NCBI GenBank assembly: GCA_021813805.1
Contig: JAKAJL010000002.1
Coordinates: 62,001 to 126,000 of the forward strand
Origin: Pseudomonadota bacterium
GTDB taxonomy: Bacteria > Pseudomonadota > Alphaproteobacteria > Rhizobiales > Beijerinckiaceae
Reading direction: 5' to 3'
DNA length: 64,000 nucleotides
A program made the translations under genes and the position numbers. Shown here one piece after another: positions 54,148-63,252 of this stretch. Numbering within the stretch: position 1 is the first letter of the stretch; every line of letters starts with the position of its first letter. Below the pieces are notes generated by a model. The model was not told the origin of the DNA. It searched no databases and saw nothing but the letters and a program-made list of their open reading frames with translations.

Positions 54148-54660
54148 TCAGCCGCGCGCGGCGGCGCGCCTGTCGCGGTCGCGGCGGCGGTCCATCGCCG
54201 GCTGATAGGCGATGCGGGCGTGATAGGCGCAATAGGGGCCCAAGCCCACCTGCATTTTCGCGCCGCAATAGCGGAAGTCGGGGCTGGCTGGGTCGCCCAG
54301 CGGCCACCTGCACATCGACTCGCGCAGATCCATGATTCCCACGCGCTCGGAAATCGGAACCACGACGTCTTCCGCCACGGGGCGCGGCGCCGGCGCCGGA
54401 GCGGGGCGCGCCTCGACGGCGACCGCCAGATTGCCATGGACGACCGGCGCGCTCGGCGCGGCCGTTTCGCTATCGTTCCTGGCGCGCGGGCGGGCGGGCG
54501 CGGGGGACTTGACCCGGCCGGACAGGCCGAGGCGATGCACCTTGCCGATGACTGCGTTGCGCGAAATGCCGTCGCCCAGTTCATTGGCGATCTGGCTGGC
54601 GCTCAGACCGTCGAGCCACATCTTCTTCAGTTGCTCGACGCGTTCATCGGTCCAGGACAT
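54148..54660 (-). CDS. gcrA: Cell-cycle regulator GcrA
   Basis: A 170-residue GcrA homologue. The N-terminal 45 residues MSWTDERVEQLKKMWLDGL, SASQIANELGD and SRNAVIGKVHRLGL bind DNA; the C-terminal domain with CRWPLGDP, FRYCGAKM and YCAYHARIAYQP binds sigma-70 domain 2 and holds conserved cysteines. In Caulobacter GcrA activates genes with CcrM-methylated GANTC sites. A GAATC site lies upstream at 54854-54858. This gene marks the genome as alphaproteobacterial. Confidence 0.95.
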   Translation of the reverse strand: MSWTDERVEQLKKMWLDGLSASQIANELGDGISRNAVIGKVHRLGLSGRVKSPAPARPRARNDSETAAPSAPVVHGNLAVAVEARPAPAPAPRPVAEDVVVPISERVGIMDLRESMCRWPLGDPASPDFRYCGAKMQVGLGPYCAYHARIAYQPAMDRRRDRDRRAAARG

Positions 54661-54950
54661 CGATTGGCCTCCAAACCTGTTTCATGTTCTTGTTCTTCCC
54701 GCGCGTCCCGTCCGCAGCCAAATCCAACCCGCGCGCCCGAACGCGCGGACGCCGGAAGGCTCCAACCTGACGAGGACTAACTTGCCAGACGCGCATTCAA
54801 CGCGCGCCGCACGAGATGTCGTAGCCGACTGATGGAAGATTACACCAGCCGTTGAATCGGGCGCAAGAGTCGTAAAGAATTACGAAAGGTTTTCAACAGG
54901 CCTTTGCGGCGCACGGCGACCGAAGCGTTTCAGGTGGTGAAGACGGCGAT

Positions 54951-54979
54951 TTGACCTTGCAGCCGGGATTTTCTAGATT
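54951..54979 (+). promoter_or_regulatory. argD: Sigma-70-type promoter for argD
   Basis: TTGACC (54951-54956), 17-base spacer, TAGATT (54974-54979). Transcription would begin near 54986, about 90 bases before the argD GTG and only about 7 bases before a terminator-like hairpin. Confidence 0.7.
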
Positions 54980-54992
54980 GTAACTCCGCCAA

Positions 54993-55025
54993 CGCCGTCC
55001 CCGGGGGGACGGCGCTTTCATTTTT
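54993..55025 (+). terminator. Leader terminator / attenuator-like hairpin before argD
   Basis: CGCCGTCCCC, GG, GGGGACGGCG (54993-55014) followed by CTTTCATTTTT. The stem starts directly after the predicted start site, so a very short RNA of about 35-40 bases would be made unless read-through occurs. It might set basal argD expression or be a small RNA. Confidence 0.55.
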
Positions 55026-55076
55026 GGGCGGGGGCCTCGGGCTTCGCCCGCCAAAAGCCTGTCGGGAGTTCAGGAC

Positions 55077-56285
55077 GTGACTTCGGCTCTTCTGCCGACC
55101 TATGCCCGCTATCAACTGGCCTTCGAGCGCGGCGAGGGCGCCTGGCTTTACACCGCCAGCGGCGACAAATATCTCGATTTCGGCGGCGGCATCGCCGTGG
55201 CGAGTTTGGGCTACAACCACCCGCATCTGGTCCAGGCGCTCAAGGAGCAGGCGGACAAGCTCTGGCACACATCCAACCTGTTCCAGATTCCGCTGGGCGA
55301 AACACTGGCGCGTCGCCTGACGGAGGCGACTTTCGCCGATCAGGTTTTCTTCACCAATTCCGGCGCGGAGGCGCTGGAGTTGACGATCAAGATGGCCCGC
55401 AAGTGGAATTCGGCCAATGGCGCGCCCGACCGCTACCACATGATCACCTTCGAGGGGGCGTTCCACGGCCGCACGCTGGCGACCATCGCCGCCGGCGGCA
55501 ATCCCAAATATCTCGACGGCTTCGGACCGAGAACGCCCGGTTTCGACCAGGTTCCCTTCGGCGATCTCAAGGCGGCCGAGGCGGCGATCGGGCCGCAGAC
55601 CGGCGCCATTCTGGTCGAGCCGATCCAGGGCGAGGGCGGCGTCCGCGTCGGGTCGCCCGAATTCATTCGCGGTCTGCGCGCGCTTTGCGATCGCCACAAT
55701 ATGCTGTTGTGCTTCGACGAAGTGCAGTCGGGCGTGGGCCGGACTGGAAAGCTCTTCGCCTATGAGCTTTACGGCGTCGCGCCCGACATTCTCGCCTCGG
55801 CCAAGGGCATCGGCGGCGGCTTCCCGCTCGGCGCGGTGCTTTCGACCGCCGAGGCCGGCAAGGGCATGGGGTTGGGCACCCATGGCACGACCTATGGCGG
55901 CAATCCGCTCGCCATGGCTTGCGGCAACGCCGTGCTCGACGTGGTTCTGGCGCCTGGCTTCCTCGATGACGTGGCGCGCAGGGGCCTATTGCTGCGCCAG
56001 TCGCTTGCGGGCCTCGCCGCCGAGCATCGCGACGTCGTCGCGGAAATAAGGGGCGAGGGGTTGATGCAAGGCCTGCGGTTGCGCGTGCCCAACGCCGATT
56101 TCGCCGCCGCCGCGCGGGCCGAAAAGATCATCGTCATTCCCGCCGCGGACAATGTGGTGCGCATCCTGCCGCCGCTGATCGTCTCCGACGACGAGATCCG
56201 CGAGGGAATCCGTCGCCTGGGCGCGGCGTGCCGCCATTTCGGGATTGCAGCGGCGCAGGAAGACAAGCAGGGAGCCGACACATGA
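55077..56285 (+). CDS. argD: Acetylornithine aminotransferase ArgD
   Basis: A 402-residue class III PLP aminotransferase. PLP-binding segments: [37 protein letters not shown], and the Schiff-base Lys in [14 protein letters not shown]. It makes N-acetylornithine in arginine synthesis. The start is GTG at 55077, with GGGAG about 10 bases upstream. Its stop overlaps the argF ATG. Coupling to argF identifies it as ArgD rather than a related omega-transaminase. Confidence 0.94.
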   Translation: MTSALLPTYARYQLAFERGEGAWLYTASGDKYLDFGGGIAVASLGYNHPHLVQALKEQADKLWHTSNLFQIPLGETLARRLTEATFADQVFFTNSGAEALELTIKMARKWNSANGAPDRYHMITFEGAFHGRTLATIAAGGNPKYLDGFGPRTPGFDQVPFGDLKAAEAAIGPQTGAILVEPIQGEGGVRVGSPEFIRGLRALCDRHNMLLCFDEVQSGVGRTGKLFAYELYGVAPDILASAKGIGGGFPLGAVLSTAEAGKGMGLGTHGTTYGGNPLAMACGNAVLDVVLAPGFLDDVARRGLLLRQSLAGLAAEHRDVVAEIRGEGLMQGLRLRVPNADFAAAARAEKIIVIPAADNVVRILPPLIVSDDEIREGIRRLGAACRHFGIAAAQEDKQGADT

Positions 56286-57226
56286 CCATGCCGCCGATCG
56301 ATCCGGCGCGCCGTTGTTTCCTCGATATTGCGGATTTTTCGCTCGACGAGCTGCGCGGAATTCTCGACCTCGCCACGGACATCAAGCGCCGGCGCCGCAA
56401 GGGGCGACCCGCGCCGGAGAAGCCGCTCGAAGGCCGCACTCTGGCGATGATCTTCGACAAGCCCTCCACCCGCACCCGCGTCTCCTTCGACGTCGGCATG
56501 CGGGAACTTGGCGGCGAGACCCTGATGCTGACCGGCGCCGAAATGCAGCTCGGGCGCGGCGAGACCATCGCCGACACGGCGCGCGTTCTGTCGCGTTTCG
56601 TGGATGGGATAATGATCCGCATCCTTTCCCATGAGCATCTTATGGAAATGGCGGGCTACGCCAGCGTGCCGGTGATCAACGGCCTGACCAAGAAAAGCCA
56701 TCCCTGCCAGGTCATGGCGGACATCATGACCTATGAAGAGCATCGCGGCGACATCGCCGGCGCTCGGGTCGCATGGGTCGGCGACGCCTGCAATGTTCTG
56801 ACGAGCTGGGTTCACGCCGCCGCCAAATTCGGCTTCACTCTGGACATCGCCTCGCCGGAGGAGCTGGCGCCGAGGCCCGAGCTGATCGCCTGGGCGCGGG
56901 CGCAGGGCGGCGTGGTCAATGTGCTGCGCGATCCTTTCGAGGCCGCCGAGGACGCCAATCTGATCTTGACCGACTGCTGGGTGTCGATGGGCGACAAGGA
57001 CGAGAAGCTGCGCCACATGCTGCTCGCGCCTTACCAGGTCAATTCCAAGCTCATGCGCCACGCCGCCAAGGACGCGGTCTTCATGCACTGCCTGCCGGCT
57101 CATCGCGGCGAGGAAGTCACGGACACGGTGATCGACGGCCCGCAGTCCCTGGTGTTCGACGAGGCGGAAAATCGGCTGCACGCGCAAAAGGGCGTTCTCG
57201 CCTGGAGCATGGGGGAGGGGGCGTGA
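56282..57226 (+). CDS. argF: Ornithine carbamoyltransferase ArgF
   Basis: A 314-residue OTCase. Carbamoyl-phosphate site [49 protein letters not shown], and the C-terminal [12 protein letters not shown] ornithine loop. It converts ornithine and carbamoyl phosphate to citrulline. Start overlaps argD (ATGA) and stop overlaps hslO (GTGA), so three proteins are translationally coupled. Confidence 0.96.
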   Translation: MTMPPIDPARRCFLDIADFSLDELRGILDLATDIKRRRRKGRPAPEKPLEGRTLAMIFDKPSTRTRVSFDVGMRELGGETLMLTGAEMQLGRGETIADTARVLSRFVDGIMIRILSHEHLMEMAGYASVPVINGLTKKSHPCQVMADIMTYEEHRGDIAGARVAWVGDACNVLTSWVHAAAKFGFTLDIASPEELAPRPELIAWARAQGGVVNVLRDPFEAAEDANLILTDCWVSMGDKDEKLRHMLLAPYQVNSKLMRHAAKDAVFMHCLPAHRGEEVTDTVIDGPQSLVFDEAENRLHAQKGVLAWSMGEGA

Positions 57227-58218
57227 CCTCCGGTCCCGCGGGCTTTGTCGCGGAGGAGCCGCGGGCCGCCGGACAGGACGACGCGGTTCTGCCTTTCGCG
57301 GTCGAGCCGCTCGACCTGCGCGGGCGGCTGGCGCGGCTTGGGCCGGCGCTCGACTCCATCCTCGCGCGTCACGCCTATCCCGAGCCGGTCGCGCGCCTCC
57401 TGGGCGAGGCGGCGGCGCTGACCGTCCTGCTCGGCTCGGTGCTGAAGACCGGCGGACGTTTCCAGCTTCAGACCCGCACCGACGGCCTGGTCGACATGAT
57501 CGTGGTCGATTTTGACGCGCCCGACCGGCTGCGCGCCTTCGCCCGCTTCGACGCGGCGCGGCTGCCGCCGCAGGGAAAGATCGACAATGAGGCGCTGCTC
57601 GGACGCGGCCATCTCGCCCTCACTGTCGAGCAGGGCGGCGAAATCACCCGCTATCAGGGTGTGGCGCCGATCGAAGGCGGCGCGCTGGAACAGGCGGCCA
57701 GAACCTATTTCCAGCAGTCGGAGCAGATCCCGACCTTCATCCGCCTCGCGGCGGGCCAGGTCGTGACGCCCGCCGGAGCCTTTTGGCGCGCAGGCGGACT
57801 GCTGGCCCAGTTCCTGCCGCATTCCGAAGAGCGGCGCCGTCCGGCCGATTTCCATCCCGGCGACGCGCCCGAAAATTTCCAGCCGCACGACTGGCAAGAA
57901 GACGAAATTTCGGACGAAGCCTGGACGGAAGCTCAGGCTTTGGCCGCCACCGTCGAGGACCATGAACTGCTCGATCCCGGCCTTTCCAGCGAGGGCCTGG
58001 CCTATCGGCTGTTTCACGAGCGCGGCGTCCGTGTCTTTCCCGCCCATCCGCTGCGCGACGCCTGCCGCTGCTCGGACGACCGGGTCGAATCCATGCTGCG
58101 CAGTTTTTCTCAGGCCGAGCGCGACGACATGGTCGGCGAGGACGGCATGATCAGCGTCACCTGCGAATTCTGCTCGACCCTGCGTCATTACGACCCGGAA
58201 CATTTTCGCAAGAAATGA
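57223..58218 (+). CDS. hslO: Redox-regulated chaperone Hsp33
   Basis: A 331-residue Hsp33. The N-terminal chaperone domain ([23 protein letters not shown]) and long linker are followed by the redox-sensing zinc site CRCSDDRV and CEFC (CxC...CxxC). Oxidation releases zinc and activates holdase function. The GTG at 57223 overlaps the argF stop; GGGGGAGGGG precedes it. The argD-argF-hslO order is conserved in Hyphomicrobiales. Confidence 0.94.
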   Translation: MTSGPAGFVAEEPRAAGQDDAVLPFAVEPLDLRGRLARLGPALDSILARHAYPEPVARLLGEAAALTVLLGSVLKTGGRFQLQTRTDGLVDMIVVDFDAPDRLRAFARFDAARLPPQGKIDNEALLGRGHLALTVEQGGEITRYQGVAPIEGGALEQAARTYFQQSEQIPTFIRLAAGQVVTPAGAFWRAGGLLAQFLPHSEERRRPADFHPGDAPENFQPHDWQEDEISDEAWTEAQALAATVEDHELLDPGLSSEGLAYRLFHERGVRVFPAHPLRDACRCSDDRVESMLRSFSQAERDDMVGEDGMISVTCEFCSTLRHYDPEHFRKK

Positions 58219-58228
58219 GGCGCCGGGA

Positions 58229-58264
58229 TTCCCTCCCCCTCGTGGGGAAGGTCAGGGTGGGGAG
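58229..58264. repeat. Possible dispersed alphaproteobacterial repeat fragment
   Basis: TCCCTCCCCCTCGTGGGGAA is followed by GGTCAGGGTGGGGA, between the ends of hslO and queD. This form is common as scattered intergenic repeats in rhizobial genomes (from general knowledge). Only one copy was noticed here. Confidence 0.45.
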
Positions 58265-58272
58265 CCTCGCGT

Positions 58273-58644
58273 TCAGCCGCAATATTCCGCCCAGCTCATC
58301 GGCGTCTCGAAAATTTTCACCGATTGGAGCTGCGCCAAGTCGGGCTTGACCCGCCGGAAAATCCAGATCGCGATATTTTCGGCGGTGGGATTTTCCAGCC
58401 CTTCGATCTCGTTCAGCAGGTGATGGTCGAGACGCTCCAGCAGCGGCTGGAACACTTTTTCGACGTCGAAGAAATCGACGATGAAACCGGTATATGGATC
58501 GACCTCGCCGCCGAGCCGTAGTTCGACGCGATAGGAATGGCCATGCAGGCGCCGGCATTTATGGGTCTCCGGCACATGGGGCAGGTGGTGCGCGGCCTCG
58601 AACACAAAGGCCTGGGTGATGGTCACGGGCATGGTGGGCGTCAT
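58273..58644 (-). CDS. queD: 6-carboxytetrahydropterin synthase (QueD)
   Basis: A 123-residue 6-pyruvoyl-tetrahydropterin synthase-like enzyme. Zinc His: FEAAHHLPH and LHGHSYRVEL; catalytic Cys in THKCRRLHGH; ends with ETPMSWAEYCG, which closes the pterin pocket. It makes 6-carboxytetrahydropterin from dihydroneopterin triphosphate for queuosine/7-deazaguanine synthesis. The start may be 58644 or 58632. It follows an SDR and folB on the same strand. Confidence 0.9.
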   Translation of the reverse strand: MTPTMPVTITQAFVFEAAHHLPHVPETHKCRRLHGHSYRVELRLGGEVDPYTGFIVDFFDVEKVFQPLLERLDHHLLNEIEGLENPTAENIAIWIFRRVKPDLAQLQSVKIFETPMSWAEYCG

Positions 58645-58678
58645 AACCCCGATTGCAGCGCAACTGAAGCTGAAAAAA

Positions 58679-59440
58679 TCACTCGAAGGCGACATCTCGG
58701 CGGCGCGGCAAGAGATTTTCGCCGCCGTCGATCGGCAGCATTTGCGCCGGCATGTCGGGGTGGTCGAGGTAGAAGCCGATCGCGGCGCAGACCTGTTCGG
58801 GCGGTGTGGCGCGCCCCGTGGGGATCTTGGCGGAATCGCTCAGAAAGCGCTCATCGGTCTGCGGGCCGGAGGGGAACATCAGGCCGGGCAGCAGGCCGAA
58901 GACGCGGACATCTGGCCGCTCGGCCCGCCGCCACATTTCGGTCAGCGCCATCAGCGCGCTCTTGCCCAGGGTGTAGGAATAATAATCCGGGTTCAGATTG
59001 AGCAGCTTGTGGTCGAGGATGTTGAAGACGCTCACCTGGGCGCCCGGTTTTTTGGCTTTGGCCGCCGCCTCGATGATCGAGAATGGCGCCAGCACATGGA
59101 CCGACAGGCTGATCGCGAGCTTTTCGGGCTCGGCCTGGCCGGGAAAATCGTGCTCGAACACCGAGGCGTTGTTGACGATCACGTCGGGCGCGCCGAAACG
59201 CGCGGTCAGCTCCCCGCAGAAATGGGCGATGGAGGTCTGGTTGGCGAAATCGGCGACGACGACATGGGTTTCGACGCCCTTGCCGGCGAGGTTCCTGGCC
59301 AGCAGCCGCGCCTTGTCGGCCGAGCGGTTGGCGTGCAGGACGATGGAGTAGTCCCGGTCGGCGAGAAAATGCGCGATCCTTTCGCCGAGCCGGCTGGCCG
59401 CGCCGGTGACCAGCGCCGTCTTCACCGGTCGGCGCTCCAT
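58679..59440 (-). CDS. SDR oxidoreductase, pteridine-reductase-like
   Basis: A 253-residue short-chain dehydrogenase. Cofactor site TGAASRLGERIA, NNASVFE strand, and active-site Tyr-x-x-x-Lys in YYSYTLGK; DGGENLLP near the end. TGAxxRLG with an NNAS motif and the location directly after folB and before queD suggest a FolM-like dihydromonapterin/dihydrofolate reductase, which is inference. The 19-base overlap with folB suggests coupled translation. Confidence 0.82.
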   Translation of the reverse strand: MERRPVKTALVTGAASRLGERIAHFLADRDYSIVLHANRSADKARLLARNLAGKGVETHVVVADFANQTSIAHFCGELTARFGAPDVIVNNASVFEHDFPGQAEPEKLAISLSVHVLAPFSIIEAAAKAKKPGAQVSVFNILDHKLLNLNPDYYSYTLGKSALMALTEMWRRAERPDVRVFGLLPGLMFPSGPQTDERFLSDSAKIPTGRATPPEQVCAAIGFYLDHPDMPAQMLPIDGGENLLPRRRDVAFE

Positions 59441-59820
59441 CGTTTCCGGGTGCGGAACAGGTCGATGCCGGCGCCGCGCGTCTCGTTGTAGATGTCCGGC
59501 TTGCGGATCGACAGCCGGCAGGCGACCACCCGGGCGTCGAGGAAGCAGGACTCGACGATGCTGTCCGCCACGGTTTCCAGCAGGTCGATATGGCCTTCGT
59601 TCTCGAGGGCGCGGATGCGGTCGCGCACGACATCATAATCGATGATCGGTTCGTCGGCGGCGCGCGGGGTCGCGAGCGGCGCATAGAGCCGGACCGAGAT
59701 CAGAAGGCGTGTGGGGCGCTCGGGATGGCGCTCCCACGGATGCAGGCCGCAGTTCACATTGACGCAGACGTCGTCGAGGGCCACGACAATGTGGTCTTCG
59801 CCGGAAAACAGGTCGCTCAT
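59422..59820 (-). CDS. folB: Dihydroneopterin aldolase FolB
   Basis: A 132-residue DHNA. Segments VNCGLHPWERHPERPTRLLISVRLY, DYDVVRDRIRAL and HIDLLETVADSIVESCF, ending with strand SIRKPDIY (catalytic-site Lys), match the T-fold aldolase family. It cleaves dihydroneopterin toward folate. First of folB-SDR-queD. Confidence 0.9.
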   Translation of the reverse strand: MSDLFSGEDHIVVALDDVCVNVNCGLHPWERHPERPTRLLISVRLYAPLATPRAADEPIIDYDVVRDRIRALENEGHIDLLETVADSIVESCFLDARVVACRLSIRKPDIYNETRGAGIDLFRTRKRWSADR

Positions 59821-59893
59821 TCGCTCCGCCTTGCTGGGATTCGGGTCATGTCATATCGGCTGTCGCCGGGCGGCGCAACGATTGGCTGGAGAC

Positions 59894-59920
59894 GAAAAAA
59901 ACCGCCGGCGGAACCGGCGG
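59894..59920 (-). terminator. Terminator of the second cytochrome c gene
   Basis: CCGCCGG (59902-59908), 5-base loop, CCGGCGG (59914-59920); on minus the stem is followed by TTTTTTT. It is 30-56 bases after the stop of the cytochrome gene and before folB. Confidence 0.8.
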
Positions 59921-59949
59921 CTTCAGTTGGGGAAATGGTGACGAAGAGC

Positions 59950-60363
59950 TTATTCCGTCGGGGCGTGCTGCGCGCCGCTGCGGTCGAACTGCGACATATA
60001 GGCGATGACATTGGCGATATCCGCCTCGCTCTTGAGGCCCTTGAACGTCATCTTGGTGTTCGGGATGTCGTGCTGCGGCTGCTTGAGATAGGAGGTGAGG
60101 GCGGCGACCGTCCAGATCTTGCCCGAGTGTACGTTGGCCTTGGAATAATCGTAGCCGGGAACCGTGCCGGCCGGACGCCCGACGACGCCGTTCAGCACCG
60201 GGCCGTAGAAATTGGTCGCGCCGGCGCCGATCCGGTGACATTGACGGCATTTGTTGAAGACGATCTCGCCCGCCTTGGGGTCGCCCTTGATCTCGGCGGC
60301 CTGCGCGCCGAAAGCCAGCGCGGCGAACAGCGCGCCGGAGAGAACCAAAATCTTGCCTCGCAT
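59950..60363 (-). CDS. Soluble class I cytochrome c (c2-like), paralogue
   Basis: A 137-residue protein with signal peptide ending AQA-A (residue 22), heme site CRQCH, and Met ligand in NTKMTFKG. Overall similar to the cytochrome at 24352-24741 (GPVLNGVVGR, GYDYSKANV). The start at 60363 begins the signal peptide and has CGGAG upstream. Its place beside a NO-sensing locus and nosR suggests, but does not show, a role as electron donor in nitrogen oxide reduction. Confidence 0.92.
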   Translation of the reverse strand: MRGKILVLSGALFAALAFGAQAAEIKGDPKAGEIVFNKCRQCHRIGAGATNFYGPVLNGVVGRPAGTVPGYDYSKANVHSGKIWTVAALTSYLKQPQHDIPNTKMTFKGLKSEADIANVIAYMSQFDRSGAQHAPTE

Positions 60364-60537
60364 AATATTTGCTCCGCTTGCCGTAATAGGCGCCCGCCGC
60401 GCCGCGGTCGACGCGGGCCGCGCCGTTCCCGAGTTGCTATCGGGAATCACGGGCTTTCCGCCATGATGCGCCGCAATTAAAGCACCGCTGGGCTCGGGAT
60501 TCTCCCGTCATAAAGTCCTATTCAAAAAGTCGTATGG

Positions 60538-61863
60538 TCAGGTCAACAGGAAGGCGAGCAGCGAGCGCAACTCCGCCGGACGCACCGGCTTCAGCAGCAT
60601 TTCGAACTTTTCGCGCCGGGCGATCTCCTCGGCGCGTGGCGAATGGTCGGCGGTCACCAGCAGCGCGGGGATCTCCTGCCCGCAGGCGTTGCGCGCCGCC
60701 CGGATCGCCTCCGGCCCCAGTTCGCCATTGTTGAGATGAAGATCGGCGATGACGATCTGCGGGGGATCGCTCAGGACGCGCAGTTTCTCCACCGCCTCCG
60801 CCCCCGAGACCGCCACGGCGACGTCGCAGCCCCAGCGCTCCAGCAGCAGCAGCATCGCCTCGCTGACTTCCGGCTCGTTCTCGATCACCAGGATTTTCGC
60901 GCCGGCGATGCGGTTTGGGTAGTGGACGAGCTGGGGCGGCGGCGCGGGCGGCGGCGGCGCCTCCTCGCTCAAGGGAATGAGGACCGAAAAGGTCGAGCCG
61001 CCCCCCACCCGCGACGCCAGCGACACCGGATGGCCGAGCACCTGAGCGAAACGGCGCACGATGGCGAGGCCGAGGCCGAAGCCGGTCTGGCCGGGACTAT
61101 CGTTATGGGCGCGCTGGAACTCCTGGAAGATCGCGTCGCGCCGGTCTTCGGGAACGCCCGGTCCAGTGTCGCAGACCTGCACCAGAACATCCTTTCCGCG
61201 CCGCCTGACGCCGACCAGAACGCCGCCGTGCGACGTATAGCGGAGCGCATTAGCGAGCAGGTTCTGCAGGATGCGCCGCAGCATCGAAGGGTCGGAGCGC
61301 ACGGTGCTGCGGGTGGCGAAGATCTTGAGCTTCAGCCCGCGCTTCTGGGCGAAATGAGCGAATTCGCGGGCGAGCGGCTCCATGACGTCGTTCAACTCGA
61401 AGCTGCGGATTTCCGGCTGCATGACGCCGGCGTCGAGCTTGGAGAGGTCGAGCAGGGTGCGAATCAGGTCCTCGAGCGTGACGAGGCAGCGGTCCACCTG
61501 TTCGATCAGCGCGCCGCCATCCGGCCCGGTCTGCATCTCGCCGAGCGCCGAGAGCGCGAGCCGGGCGGCGTTGAGCGGCTGAAGCAGGTCGTGCCCGACC
61601 GAGGCGGCGAAGGTCGACTTGAGCGAGCTCGCCGCCTCCGCCTGCATCCTCGCCTTTTCGATCGAGCGCATCGCCTGCTGCAATTCCTGGGTGCGGCGGC
61701 GGACCTGATGGTCGAGCGCGATCGCGGTCTCGAACAGGGAAAAAGCGTTGAACTGGCTGTCCACCGAGCGTTCGACCCGCGACATCAGCGCGCGGTTGAT
61801 TTTCTCCAGCTTGAGAATCTGGCGCTTGAGGTCGTCGCTGCTCTCGCCCTGATGAACGGTCAT
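60538..61863 (-). CDS. Hybrid histidine kinase with receiver domain (NahK-like)
   Basis: A 441-residue cytoplasmic hybrid kinase. The N-terminus is a coiled coil without PAS or membrane segments; the HisKA box is ASVGHDLLQPLNAARLAL (His91), ATPase boxes QNLLANALRYTS, CDTGPGVPE and GFGLGLAIV. A receiver domain follows (ILVIENEPE, phospho-acceptor in IVIADLHLN). The H-box and layout resemble NahK, the kinase partner of NosP. ATGA overlap with the FIST gene shows coupled synthesis. No output DNA-binding domain is present, so a partner must carry the signal. Confidence 0.88.
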   Translation of the reverse strand: MTVHQGESSDDLKRQILKLEKINRALMSRVERSVDSQFNAFSLFETAIALDHQVRRRTQELQQAMRSIEKARMQAEAASSLKSTFAASVGHDLLQPLNAARLALSALGEMQTGPDGGALIEQVDRCLVTLEDLIRTLLDLSKLDAGVMQPEIRSFELNDVMEPLAREFAHFAQKRGLKLKIFATRSTVRSDPSMLRRILQNLLANALRYTSHGGVLVGVRRRGKDVLVQVCDTGPGVPEDRRDAIFQEFQRAHNDSPGQTGFGLGLAIVRRFAQVLGHPVSLASRVGGGSTFSVLIPLSEEAPPPPAPPPQLVHYPNRIAGAKILVIENEPEVSEAMLLLLERWGCDVAVAVSGAEAVEKLRVLSDPPQIVIADLHLNNGELGPEAIRAARNACGQEIPALLVTADHSPRAEEIARREKFEMLLKPVRPAELRSLLAFLLT

Positions 61864-63104
61864 GACGGCCGCTCTTTAGCGTCGCGGTAGCCCAGGGCGA
61901 TGCCAGTGAAGGTCTGGTTCACATGCATCGAGCGATATTGCTCGCCATAGGTGTTGAAGCCGACGACCCTGTGCGCTCGGTAAAGATCGGACAGGCGATG
62001 GGCGATCTGGCTGCGCTCGGCGGCGAGCCGGCGCAGCACGCAGTCGAAGCCGATGTAAAGCGACACCGCGCCAAGCTCGGCCTCCATCCGCTCGAACGTG
62101 GCGAGCGTGCTTTCATAAGGGTCGAGCGATTTGGCCACCGTCAGCACCAGGCCCTCGTCGATCGCGCAGAAAAAGCTCAGCGAACCGTCGGCGTTCACCT
62201 TCTGGATCGAGCGCGCGTAATATTGCCCGCCGACCCCGACCAGCACAGGATGCGACGCGAAGGAGGCGGCGTCGAGGGAACTTTCGATCAGTCCCACCTG
62301 ATGGGCGTATTCCTGGGCCGCCGGCTCGGCGTTGAGCTCCCGCACCACGCGCTGCTCGGTGTCGGCCTCGGTCACCACCATTTTGAGCGAGGTTGGCTCG
62401 AAATAGTCGCTCTTGAAGGTGGAAAAGGGGATGTCGGTGTGAAACAGCAGGAGAAGCGCCGCGTCGCGATGGATGGCCCCGTCGCGGATCATCCAGGTCT
62501 TTTCGAAACTCATGCTGTCGCCGGCCGAACCGCCGATCACCGGAATGTCGTCGAAGGCTGAATAGAGCGCCGACATCACCGCTTCCTCGCGCCGGCACAT
62601 GCCATCGATCAGCAGCATGCCGAAACAACGGTCGACATCGCCTTCCGGGATTTTCGCCATCAGGGTGGCGCGGGCCACGGCGGCCGCGGCGCGGCCCTCC
62701 TCGACCCCGAAATTGGAGAGCTTCTCCAGCATATGGGCGACGAGGGTGAAGCGCTGGCGCAGGAAGCCGACCGCCACAACCGAATTGGAGGCCCAGCCGG
62801 AGAGCGTCAGCTCGCCCGCCGTGGTGCAGCCATAGATCGGCGTGTCCGGCAGGTTTTTGTGGATTTCGGCGGCGAAAGCGGCGGTGTCGTAACTGGCGCA
62901 GACGAAACAGATCAGCCCGGCCAGCGCGTCCGAATGATTTTCGCCCGCATCCGCCAGCCGCTCGCGCAGCAGGGCCGCGATGTCGCGCGCGGCTCCTTCC
63001 GCGCTCTCGGCGCTCGTGGATAGGACGACGACGCCCTCCATAAGGTCGGCCCTCGTCTCGCTGGTTCGCAAATCCCGCGTCTCCCGGATTTTTCTGGCGC
63101 GCAT
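61860..63104 (-). CDS. FIST-domain sensor protein (NosP-like)
   Basis: A 414-residue protein with FIST_N (LICFVCASYDTAAFAAEIHKNLPDTPIYGCTTAGEL, IGGSAGDSMSF) and FIST_C (HPVLVGVGGQYYARSIQKVNADGSL, GFNTYGEQYRSMHVNQTFTGIALG) domains. NosP proteins of this form bind heme and NO and inhibit an adjacent kinase. Overlap with the kinase gene fits. The identity of a heme His cannot be fixed by eye. The start could also be the internal ATG at 63041. It is divergent from nosR by 148 bases. Confidence 0.88.
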   Translation of the reverse strand: MRARKIRETRDLRTSETRADLMEGVVVLSTSAESAEGAARDIAALLRERLADAGENHSDALAGLICFVCASYDTAAFAAEIHKNLPDTPIYGCTTAGELTLSGWASNSVVAVGFLRQRFTLVAHMLEKLSNFGVEEGRAAAAVARATLMAKIPEGDVDRCFGMLLIDGMCRREEAVMSALYSAFDDIPVIGGSAGDSMSFEKTWMIRDGAIHRDAALLLLFHTDIPFSTFKSDYFEPTSLKMVVTEADTEQRVVRELNAEPAAQEYAHQVGLIESSLDAASFASHPVLVGVGGQYYARSIQKVNADGSLSFFCAIDEGLVLTVAKSLDPYESTLATFERMEAELGAVSLYIGFDCVLRRLAAERSQIAHRLSDLYRAHRVVGFNTYGEQYRSMHVNQTFTGIALGYRDAKERPS

Positions 63105-63252
63105 CGTTCATTGCCCGCGCAGTCATTTCGGCCCCGCTATCGTGCGAAAGCGCACCGGCGCGGCGCAAGGCGGCGCCGGCGCCCGCGCAATAGGGACAAA
63201 GTACTATAGGCGATGTCGGTCGCGTAAAACAACCTTGTCACGGGAGTGAGAA

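Larger units (their letters stand above)
54661..55076. other. gcrA / argD divergent control region
   Basis: 416 bases between divergent gcrA and argD. On plus it holds a near-consensus promoter (54951-54979) and, right after the expected start, a hairpin with a T-rich tail (54993-55025). A GANTC site lies at 54854-54858. No gene is visible. Confidence 0.65.

Noticed and set aside
63105-63252. FNR/NNR-type box before nosR
   Set aside because: I searched for TTGAT-N4-ATCAA-like palindromes and saw none.
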